Shown here piece by piece: positions 1-8,900 of a DNA stretch of 32,030 bases. Made by a program: the position numbers and the translations under genes. Each line of letters opens with the position of its first letter. The stretch's first letter is position 1. The notes under the pieces are model-generated. The model was not told the origin of the DNA. It ran no database searches and worked only from the letters and a program-made list of their open reading frames with translations. The stretch covers positions 1,971,942 through 2,003,971 of the forward strand of contig MU646304.1 of the NCBI GenBank assembly GCA_026770585.1, read 5' to 3'. The stretch comes from Baffinella frigidus (lineage: Eukaryota > Cryptophyceae > Cryptomonadales > Baffinellaceae).

Positions 1-110
1 CCACACCCCACACCCCACACCTCACACCCCACACCCCACACCCCACACCCCACACCTCACGCCCCACACCCCACACCTCACACCCCACACCCTCAACCCT
101 AAACCCCGGG
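1..110. repeat. CCCCACA-type heptamer array
   Basis: Tandem 7-bp units (CCCCACA, some CCTCACA) end just before the splice acceptor at 114-115, so the array probably fills the 3' end of an intron of the EGF-like gene. It is a variant of the telomere-like heptamer seen throughout the window. Confidence 0.85.
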
Positions 111-115
111 GGTAG

Positions 116-3100
116 GTACGGAATCATGTGCGAAACGGCGTGCCAGGCAAAGGAGTCATGTTCAGGAAGCGGGACATGTTCAGCCGACGGCCGCTCGTGC
201 TCCTGCAAGTCTGGTACTGCCCGGCCACATGCAATACATTTACATGATATTTGGTACATCTATGTCAACCCTCAACCTAAACCCGAAACCCTGTGTCAGC
301 GTTAAGAAAGCAGAAAGGTGTGAAAGAAACGCTCAGCGCGGGTTGCCCAACCCCCAAACGCCTAAACCTCCAACCCCTATTCTCTAAACCCCAAACCCCA
401 AACCCCAAACCCCAATCCCTAAAACCCCAAACCCCAAACCCCAAACCCTAATCATGTGGCGTGCAGGTTTTGCGGACCCCGACCCGAAGCCTGCGTACCC
501 CGGACCGTTCTGCACGGTCATGGTGGCGACAGTCGGGGTGGGGGGTGGGGGCACCACAGATGGGAGCGGGAAGCTTACCCAGTCGCAGGTCAGCTACCCA
601 TCCTCCGAAGCCTTCCTTCTTGTGCCCGTTTGCATGCCGTGGCCCAAGCGGAGTGACTTTACATGGGGGATATCCCTGGATATCCCCAGAGTGGTCAACA
701 CATGATATGTCCTTGATTGTACCTTAATGCCTGGTTAGTATCTCACTGAACATCCAGTGGCGATGGGATTGCCGAATGGAATCAGGGGACTGTCCCATTC
801 GGTCCGGTCCGGATTGGGAATGGTGCCCAACCCTCAAGCGCGTGCTGGTAGTATTGCCCACGCCAGGTCTTAGCGAGTCACCGTGGGAGTCTGGTTACCA
901 CTGCAGTCCCCATTCACCAGAGATGTACTGACGAATAGGCTGTTTATCTGGTGGTCACGCGCGTGGGCTGGTGCCCTAAACCCTACACCCTGAACCCTAA
1001 ACCCTAAACCCTAAACCCTAAACCCTGAACCCTAAACCCTAAACCCTAAACCCTAAACCCTGAACCCTAAACCCTCACCCATAAACCCTTAACGGACGAA
1101 ACGTCACACCCACAACCCCAAACCATAAACCATAAACCATAAACCATAAACCATAAACCATAAACCATAAACCATAAACCATAAACCGTCAACCGTCAAC
1201 CGTCAACCGTCAACCGTCAACCGTCAACCAGCACTTCTTCGGTGGGGTTCTGGTCCTCCTGGCACCTGGTCGGAGGCATTTTAAGCCGCAGATTCTTAAA
1301 ATGACTGGTGCCATCATTTTAAGTATCAGTGCGAAGGCTGCAATTCCGGCATCGAAATCGCAGGCGTCGAATCCTGGTACCACAGTTGGCTTTCACGAAA
1401 GGGTTCCCCGGGATTCTCAAGGTTTGTCATGTGGCAGGTTGATCTGATCCTGCAGATCGTGCTCCCCGCGGTGGGGGGATTGCTGGTCCTGGCGTTCGCC
1501 TTCTACTATTGCATCACCATGCGGCACCGCGCCCTCGCTGAGCTCCACAAGACCATCATCGAGTTCCCCCAGGTAACCACTTGGCAGCCACCAAGGCCTT
1601 CACGGATACAGTCCATCTCAACGATTTGTACTAGAATTTTATCCACTGTCCTGGATTCCAACCGGAATCTCGCCTTGATTTCAAGGCGAAAAGGAACTCG
1701 GTCGCTGCTACGTGGGAACCAGCGCTGCCATCCTCTTGAGAGTGGTTGGGTTACCTAAAGAGATAAAGGCTTTTGTGACTACCAACATGGACGCCATGTA
1801 TGCACCCCAAACACGGCTCTTTGCAGCTGGGTAGCTCGTCACGCTCCATCAAACCATTATCTTATCGAGGTCTCCCAGGAGCGACGCATTGTAAAAAAGA
1901 AGCTCAGCGTTGATAGGGTAGCAGCCTAAATGCAGGGCGCATGAGCCCACGGTAATGGCAACGGTAGGCCGTAGGGGCACATGGGGGCTTCTACGAGAGG
2001 TAGGGCCCAGGTAGGGTTGAGGGCGGAGGTACCGAGTCTCTTCCTATTTCGTCAGTTGCGGCACCGCGCGCTGTGGGAGCTCCATAAGACCATCATCCCG
2101 TTCCCACAGGGAGGGTTGAGAGCGTAGGCATCCCCACAGATCACGGCGCCCCCCCTCTGACCTCCATAACCGCCCCCCCCCCCCCACCTCAAAGAAAACG
2201 GCGCCTGCCCCCTGAAGGTGCACTTGTCAGCTGACAAGTGGCAACACATGTCCTTGTCTCACGGATCCCATCAGCCATGTCATTACGGGCACCTCACCAC
2301 CACCCCACTCCCAGTCGCGCGAGAAAACCCTCAACCCTAAACACTCACCCCGAAACAATACACAGCCGCAGCTGAAGATCCCGGCGGAAGACCGGCCAGA
2401 TGCGCTTGTGATGCTCCCGGACGAGAATGGTACACTCCCATCCCCAACCCCGTATACCCCTCCCCGCAGGTTGTCTAAAACCTGAACCCTGAACCCTGAA
2501 AACCCTGATTTGAACCCTGAAGAAAACTGGCCTAGACTCAAACCCCTGATACACCAGACCTCAACGACGCCCACGGTATGCTCCCTGACAAGCAAAGTAT
2601 CATAATGACAATCCAGTGACAAGCGGTTCTATGTTTGCTTCCGAAACCCCAAACACCACACCCCAAACCCCACCCTGAATTACTGTTTTGTCCAAACCCC
2701 TAGACCTCAACACCCAAAACAAAAATCCCAAACACCAAATACCAAACACCAAAGCTTAAAACCCAAAACCCAAAACCCAAAACCCAAAACCCAGAACCCA
2801 AAACCCCAAGCCCCCAAACCACAAACCCCAAGGCGCAACCCCAACACCAGGGTGGGCGAACTTCCAGCTGCCAAAAGCATCGGCGACCTTCGCGTACGGG
2901 CCTAACTCGGGCCATCTTGTGTCTGCGGTATCGCCCCCCCACCACATGTGTCTAATCTTATGGGTACGGGTCGTGCTATGGTAAAGCTATACAGAGGCTA
3001 CAATAGAAAATTGCACTCTGAAGATAACACAGCTCCCGCAAGCATCGGCGACTTTCCAGTGGATGCGCCCAACTCCGGGATGCTGGTCTAATTCCCGACC

Positions 3101-4831
3101 GCCTAAACCCCAACCGCCGTGCATGCGGTTGGGGTCTTTGATTTATCTATCGCAGAGACTTGCTCTCTCGCCCGCTCGCTCGCTCGCTCGCTCCAGAGAC
3201 AGTGAGAGAGAGAGAGAAAGAGAGAGAGAGAGGAAGAGGGCCAAGCAGAAGCAGAACCCGCACCTGGCAACAGGTGGCGGCATCACAACGAGCAACGATG
3301 GCACACATGTCCATGCAGCGCATCGATCGCCGCACCAATATGTACCCCTAACCCACCAACCATCGACCATAAACCATAAACCATGAACCGTGAACCATAA
3401 ACCATAAATCATCAAACATTAACCATAGCCAATAAACCATAAACCATAAACCATAAACCATAAACCATAAACCATAAACCATAAGCCATAACTCCATAAC
3501 ACCTAAACCCTCAACCCTAAACCCTAAACCCTTAACCCTAAACCCTAAACCCTAAACCCTAAACCCTAAACCAGGATGAAGGCGAAAATCAAAGCCGCGA
3601 ACACGCCGCGATCCGCGATGAAGAGCGGGCCTGTCCAGTTCGATGAGGGCGACTCTGATGAGTGAGTGCTCCCTTTCCATTCAGTCTTCTCTTTCCACAC
3701 AGTGCGCTGCGAAGCAGCCCAGTCGAACCAGCTACACCTTTCCCCCTCTGTCCACCCTCTTTCCACCCCCTTACCCCTATTCCACCCCACTTTGCCCCTT
3801 CTCCCCCCTGCTTTCCTCCTTGTCGAAATGTTTGTTGACAATTTTTCGTCCCCGGCTGTCGACTGTATCCATCTATATCCTTAAGTTGGAGACTGTATCT
3901 ATGACTTGGACGCCGAACAGAGACCTCTAACTTGTCTATCGCTATCTCTTCCTGCAGACGTCCCGCGCCTGTCTGTACCATAAACCACAAACCATAAACC
4001 GTAAACCGTGAAACATAGATCACAAACCATAAACTGTAAACAATAGACCATAAACCATAAACCATAGATCACAAACCATTACTATAAATCCTAAAACCTA
4101 CTCTAAACCCTGAACCAACCCAGAAACCAGAAACCAGAAACCAGAAACCAGAAACAGTAGAGATTGGGGGTAATGGTTGATGGTTTGATGGTTGATGGTT
4201 GATGGTTACACGGTAGAGTTTGGGGTTAGGTTGTTGGGTCCATGGTTTATGGTTCATGATTTATGTTCCCAGCCACACGGGGAGTTCGGACGTGTGGTCC
4301 AACACCACTCGAAGGGTGGGCATAGGCTCATACAGGAGCACCTCCCCAACGAGGAGGCGCATCCTCCTTATTTAGACCTATCCATGCCGAAGGCCCTACG
4401 GTATGGTGGCCATGGTGGGGGGGGGAGCGGCTCCTTCTGAGCGAGGTGACCATGTAGACACAGACCTACAGGGTTTCCCCGCGAATAAGGACACGCACCG
4501 CCCTCCGATCCTACGGTAGGGCTGACGTCAGTGGTCCTATGTCAGTGCATAGGACCATCCTAGGGACGGTGTGTGTCCCTCTTCGCGAGTAACCTCTGTA
4601 CCACAGGTCACGGGCAGGGTCAAACCCGAAACCCGAAACCCATGGCCTGAAACGCCAAACGCGAAAGCGCGTGTCTGAAACGGCGCTTGGTGGACCACCA
4701 GGTCATGGGACGAAGCGGACGTGGAGAACGGGCTGGTCGAGCATTCCAACGGCCACGCCAACGCCAATGCCTCCACCGTGTCCACCTGGCAGCTCACTCA
4801 TGATCCTGAGTGGATTGAGAAGGCCGTGTAA
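116..4831 (+). CDS. EGF-like type I membrane protein, 3' part (start off window)
   Basis: Exons I assemble: 116-213, 467-588, 1438-1572, 2372-2429, 2851-2927, 3274-3341, 3575-3661, 4702-4831 (TAA). All are GT-AG and in phase, giving about 257 residues in the window. Exons 1-2 encode an EGF-like module: after a YGIMC that would close the previous module come cysteines spaced C-x5-C-x5-C-x6-C-x-C-x17-C. A Gly/Thr-rich stalk follows, then one strongly hydrophobic segment (LILQIVLPAVGGLLVLAFAF) in exon 3 and a basic RHRAL stop-transfer. The cytoplasmic tail is hydrophilic, with a basic stretch (MKAKIKAANTPRSAMK) and an acidic one (FDEGDSDE). Inferred role: cell-surface adhesion or receptor protein. 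The tail matches no family I recognise. Exon 2 could instead end at 516, and exon 3 could start translation at ATG 1429 as a separate gene, but the acceptor at 1436-1437 and the EGF-stalk-TM order favour one gene. Preceding exons lie off the left edge. Confidence 0.68.
335..456. repeat. CCCCAAA heptamer array in EGF-gene intron
   Basis: Degenerate tandem CCCCAAA/CCCTAAA units lie inside the intron 214-466 and run to within about 10 bp of the acceptor (ag at 465-466). Confidence 0.8.
973..1229. repeat. Three successive heptamer arrays in one intron
   Basis: Within the intron 589-1437 the unit changes in blocks: CCCTAAA with some CCCTGAA (about 973-1085), then near-perfect CCATAAA (about 1124-1186), then CAACCGT (about 1187-1226). 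The 7-bp period is kept while the unit changes. The rest of the intron (589-972, 1230-1437) is non-repetitive sequence in which I see nothing coding. Confidence 0.88.
2056..2109 (+). pseudogene. Ghost copy of the TM-exon 3' end
   Basis: These 54 bp match 1519-1572, the last 18 codons of exon 3, at 44 of 54 positions, with no indels and the frame open. Four of the changed codons are synonymous; three differ (Met to Leu, Ala to Trp, Glu to Pro). A usable acceptor precedes it (tttcgtcag), but it is followed by GGAGGG, not by GT. It is either a decayed partial duplicate or an unusual alternative exon. Confidence 0.75.
2633..2850. repeat. Degenerate CCCAAAA/CCCCAAA array
   Basis: C- and A-rich near-heptamer units (AACCCAA, ACACCAA and similar) fill the 3' half of the intron 2430-2850, up to the ccaacaccag acceptor. 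Confidence 0.75.
3033..3091 (+). pseudogene. Ghost copy of EGF-gene exon 5 (2851-2927)
   Basis: This resembles 2868-2921 (the LPKASATF region), sharing the core agcatcggcgac and a CCCAACTC stretch, but it soon diverges and reaches a stop. It is preceded by an AG (acacag). It lies in the following intron and looks like a partial exon duplication. Confidence 0.55.
3345..3573. repeat. CCATAAA then CCCTAAA array ending in a 3' splice site
   Basis: The array fills almost the whole intron 3342-3574. CCATAAA units (about 3363-3488) give way to CCCTAAA (about 3507-3570), and the last unit runs directly into the acceptor cctaaaccag at 3565-3574. Confidence 0.88.
3662..4701. other. Last intron of the EGF-like gene
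   Basis: This 1040-bp intron starts with a strong donor (GTGAGT). It holds pyrimidine-rich DNA (3665-3815), CCATAAA/CCAGAAA-type units (about 3975-4150), then GGTTGATG-type units in the opposite orientation (about 4160-4262). After that come foldback-like pieces with CCTACGGTAGGG (4395-4405, 4508-4570), related to the element at 4936-5062. I see no extra exon. Confidence 0.6.
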
Positions 4832-4935
4832 ATAGGGGGTGGAGGACACCAGGTTTCAACGGCTCCAATGGCATGCCTGTGAAGCCCGTTGCAGGAAGGG
4901 GTTTGTGGGGGTAGGCCCGCGTCGGGACAGAGACA

Positions 4936-5062
4936 GGGATACAGGAGTACCTCGCTCATAAGAAAGCGCCCCCCCCTAGGACCCTACAGTAGGCCTATGC
5001 CTAGGACCCTATGGTGATCCTAGGGGGGTGGGCGTTTCTTAAGCGAGGTACCCCTGTATCCC
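4936..5062. repeat. Foldback element, long inverted repeat
   Basis: About 40-bp imperfect arms begin gggatacaggagtacctcgc and end with the complement gcgaggtacccctgtatccc. The centre holds CCTACAGTAGGCCTATGCC. It lies between the convergent genes 1 and 2 and looks like a MITE-type element without coding capacity. Related centres occur near 4508, 13330, 21290 and 29075. The rest of 4832-5617 shows nothing I can name. Confidence 0.8.
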
Positions 5063-5617
5063 ACGCGAGGCCTGTCCGACGCGTCGGGGTCGCCCGGTCG
5101 CCCAGGAGGTGGAAGAAAGGGGGGCCATCAACATGAGAATACTAGAGGTGTGTGGGAGAGGCTACGGAGGCGGTCCCGATAGAGAGGAGCTTGGCAGGAA
5201 TGCGAGCTCACGTCATGTACAGATACCAAACTTGCTCTCTCGCGCCCCTGTCCCCCCCGCACATGTACAAGGTTGCACGACATTCAACCCCCCCCCCGGC
5301 TAACACAGAAGGACAGACCCCCTCTTGGTCTCCCTGAATGTACCGGGAGGTGGCCGATTCCCGACTAAGGTCGAATGGAGTGCAAGAGTGGCTAGCGGCA
5401 GCGGGAAAGATGAGGCTGTGATGCTTGGGGGAGGGGGGGCTCAAACAGGCGTGTTGTTCGTTCAGTTTGCTGAAACACGTTGCAAGTCTTCCACTCGATC
5501 TTATTTACCTAGTTGCCTTAAGTTGCCCTAGACTCAAAACCTGCGAGTCTAGGTCAATTACTCACAGAAACATGAGAAGGCTAGCTGGTAGGTAGATGAG
5601 GTGGGCAGGGGGCTTCG

Positions 5618-7784
5618 TCAGTCGAGGCCGACGCCGAGGTACGTGAGGGCGGTCTCGTACTCCTTCTGGTTGGCGCTCGGTTCTGATTCGTCCTCCAACA
5701 CCTGCCACCCGCGCCGCGAAAACTCAGCCACGATTGCTGTGGGTGATTACTTTCCTGAGTGGGCCACTCTCCGGGTTCCGGGTGTCACGGGTTGTGGTTA
5801 TTGCCCTGGACTCGCAGGTTATGGATTTAGGACAACTTAAGGGAACTCCTTACTAATGATAGTTGAGTGGAAAGGTGCTGGGTGATACATGGTCAAACGG
5901 CGCGAAGCCTTTTAAGTCATGTCCCTCACGACTTGCCACGTGTTTCAGTAAACCGAACGAAAGACACGGGGTGGCGTGTGACACGGCTCTCACAGCGTCC
6001 AGAATTGGTGTATCGCAGCTCCCAACTGATGCTGGGCAAAGGCAGGACCTGTCCGGGGAGAGGCGCGTCGAACTGCGCGCGAAGGCGATCCGGGAGGTCC
6101 GAGGCGATCGCGAATGCCCCCGACAGCTTCTGAGCGCACAGGGGACACTCCTGCCCCCCTGGTTGCCCATTCTCGAAACGCGGCATGATGCACGCGGAGC
6201 AGAAGAAGTGCCCGCAACCTGTGCGGACAGGCTCGCGGTACTCTCCCTCGCACAGCGGGCAGTTGGGCGGGATCAGAAGAGCTTCTGCCGCTGCGCGCCG
6301 CTCTGCCAAGAGAGAGAGATTGTTACTACCACTCGGGTAAATGCATTATATCTGTCCTAGCCGCCCTGTCGCCCGCCGCAGGGAGCGGTCACGCCGCTTG
6401 CTTGCTCGCGTAAGTGATTGCTTGCTTGCTTAAGTGCTTGCTAGCGCGTGACGGGTCAGAGAAGAGCTCCTCAGTGACAGGCGACACCAACGAGGGCCAG
6501 ACTCTAAGCATCCGCCCAGGGGTGTCGTCGAGTGCAAAGCAGTGCCGAGGGGAGCACCGTTTGCCCAGCAAATTTGGTCCATTTTTTTTCTGTATTAAAT
6601 CGATCCTATGGTGCGGTTGTCTAAACCTTAAACCCTGAACTCTAATCAATGAACCCTAAACCCTACATCATAAACCCTGAACCCTAAAGCCTAAAGCCTC
6701 AACCCTAAACCCTAAACCACAAGACCCAAAACCCTCAACCCTAAAAAACAGACCTTCAACCCAAAACGTAATACCCAAACCCTAAACCCCAAACTCTAAA
6801 CCCTAAACCTCGAACCCTACCCCAAAATCATAAATCATAAACCATAATCCCTAATCCCTAAACACCTCAACCATCAACCCTATACCGTATACTCTATACC
6901 CTTATCCCTGATCCATAATCTCTAAACCCGAATCCCTACACCATAAACCCTAATATATAAACCCTGAACCTTAAACCTCAAAACCCCAACCCCTAACTGA
7001 GTTGCGCATGGGGCAGGGGGGGGGCACCTTCAACTTTCTCCTCCGCAAGCTTGGCCTTGGCCTTGCGGTACCAGGTGCGAACAAACTCAGAGCGATCATG
7101 CGCGTAGATGCACCGGTCCCCGTACCTGCGCTCCGCCAAACCTCTCAGCCTCCCCCACGCTCTCAGCCACCCCACTGCCAGCCTGCCCCACGCTCCTGCG
7201 CTTCCATTCACGTGAATGCTCGCACTGAGGTTCATCGTTTGGGTATTTGGGTTCAGTGTTTAGGGATCAGGGTTCACATGTTAGAGTTTAGTTTTTGCGG
7301 TTTAGGGTTGATGGTTGAGGGTTTAGGGTGAGGGTTGAGGGTTGAGGGTCCCGGCTTTAGGGTTTGGAGTTGAGGATTTAGTGTTTGGGGTTTAGGGGTT
7401 GGGGTCTGGGGTTCAGGTTTGGGGTTTGGGGTTGAAGGTTTAGGTTTGAGGGTTTATGGTTTGGGGTTTAGGTTTCAGGGTTTAGATTTTAGGGTTTAGG
7501 GTGCAGTGTTTAGGGTGCAGCAGCGTGCAGGGTGCAAGGTGCAAGGTTCAGGGTTTAGAATTCAGGGTTCGGTTTAGGGTTTGGGGTTTAGGGTTTCAAG
7601 GTTGAGGGTTGAGGGTTGAGGTTTTTGGGTTCAGAGTGCAAGGTTAAGGGTGTAGGGTGTAGTGTTCAGTGTTGAGTGTTTAGTGTTTCATGTTTATTGT
7701 TGAGTGTTAAGTGTTGAGATTTTAGGGTTGAGGCTTTAGGTTTTAGAGTTCAGGGTTTGGGGTTAAGGGTTTAGAGTTTGGGGT

Positions 7785-7822
<38 letters not shown>

Positions 7823-8673
7823 AGGTTGAGGGTTGAGGGTTAAGGGTTGAGGGTGAAGTGTTTACGATGTAGGGTGAAAGTTGTAGAAGTTGGCGTGTAG
7901 GTTCAGGGTTTAGGGTTTAGGGTTTAGAGTTCAGGGTTTAGAGTTCAGGGTTTAGGGAGGGGGGGGTCGCACGGGCAAGATCCGGTCTCGGCATAGTCCT
8001 TGCAGCGGTTGGACCGCACGTCGCAGTACTGAGCCTCCTCCTCCTGTTGCGTAGTTCTTCGCGCGTCCTCCACCCGCTTCGTCTCCCTCCGCGACCGTTT
8101 GGGAAGACGCTCCCCGGCAGCGATCGCGCCCAGGGAGGCTGCTCCCGGGGCACTGCCACTGCCGGTGCTGCTGTCGTCGTCGCTGCTGCTGATGCCGCCG
8201 AACCCGCTCTGCGCTGCCGATCGCTTCCGAGGCACTGCTGCGATCGGAGCTGGGTCGCGCTTGACTGGTTGCTCCACGGGTGGTGTTCTCTGCAAACGGG
8301 GAGGGTGGGGCTTGGCCCCACCAGACCCACCCTCCTGAGCGATTTCCTCTGTAGAGGACGCGCCAGCTCCGCTCTGAGCAGCAGCGCTGTCAGGAACATC
8401 CGCAGTTTCGCTGGATTGCGTGGAGGTTTCGTCCTCGCTCTCCCACTTATCGCTCGAGACCGCCTTCAGCCTGACTTGTACCGCTGCCCGGGGGGCTCCA
8501 GATCCCGGAGAATCCCCGCGCGGTGAGCCTGGATGCGAGACCTGAGAACCCCCCGAGAGACGGAGTACACTACCTGCAGCACGCGCAGACCCCGAGAAGA
8601 GCACGAGCAGCAGCAACACGACTGTTGCTGCTGGGCCCCGCCAGCTTGCCACCGCTTTCACCCTCATCATCAT
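5618..8673 (-). CDS. CCCH + RING protein, Cwc24/RNF113 family, with signal peptide
   Basis: Minus-strand exons 8673-7973, 7125-7028, 6302-5994, 5736-5618 (TGA) join in phase to 408 aa. The CCCH finger is split by intron 1: C224-x8-C233 in exon 1, then x5-C239-x3-H243 in exon 2, within CKDYAETGSCPYGDRC and HDRSEF, which closely follow the RNF113/Cwc24 signature. The C3HC4 RING is in exon 3: C281, C284, C296, H298, C301, C304, C319, C322. In this family the protein is a spliceosome component acting near 5' splice-site selection, and the RING can act as a ubiquitin ligase. The 5' end is odd: residues 1-33 form a basic start plus hydrophobic core (VVLLLLVLFS) typical of a signal peptide. An in-frame TGA 12 nt upstream supports this ATG. 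Residues 34-215 are low-complexity Ser/Pro/Glu. The last exon (acidic, ending YLGVGLD) is less certain than the rest. Confidence 0.85.
6627..6996. repeat. Degenerate CCCTAAA array in Cwc24-like intron 2
   Basis: It fills about half of the 725-bp intron (7027-6303). Here CCCTAAA is on the + strand, so the transcript carries TTTAGGG, the reverse of most introns in the window. The remainder, 6303-6626, is unique sequence with an open stretch but no needed exon, because exons 2 and 3 already join in phase. Confidence 0.85.
7227..7965. repeat. Long TTTAGGG-type array in Cwc24-like intron 1
   Basis: About 740 bp of degenerate heptamers (TTTAGGG, TTGAGGG, TTCAGGG, TGTAGGG) fill nearly the whole intron 7972-7126, which splits the CCCH zinc finger. 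The array begins 7 bp from the 5' splice site. Confidence 0.92.
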
Positions 8674-8900
8674 CGAGCCATTCGATCAGGCACAACGAAG
8701 CCGCGCTGGACAAGGCGCTTCGGTGAGAAGTGGAAGCGCTTCCATCAGCACCCCGCAGGTGTCATGTGATTGACGTGGTACGGAGGTGTTCTTGAGGTTC
8801 GCGTCTCTGCGAACAAGAACCCTCCTGAACCCGCTCCGGCCTGAGTTGGTTCAGGAGAACCAGAGTCTAGAGCGTCACCGCTCTGTTCTCTCACTGCGCG
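8674..8900. promoter_or_regulatory. Divergent intergenic (putative bidirectional promoter)
   Basis: 227 bp separate the start codons of the Cwc24-like gene (-) and the four-TM gene (+). It is free of heptamer repeats and must hold both 5' UTRs and core promoters. It contains a short palindromic stretch (ggttcttgttcgcagagacg reversed, about 8792-8822). I see no clear TATA box. Confidence 0.5.

Noticed and set aside
1-110. A true chromosome end
   Set aside because: The units are CCCCACA, not the CCCTAAA expected of a terminus, and an EGF exon with an upstream acceptor follows, so this is an intron, not a telomere.
6389-6649. 86-aa minus-strand frame inside Cwc24-like intron 2
   Set aside because: Exons 2 and 3 join in phase without it, giving a CCCH-to-RING spacing like the family; inserting it is not needed.
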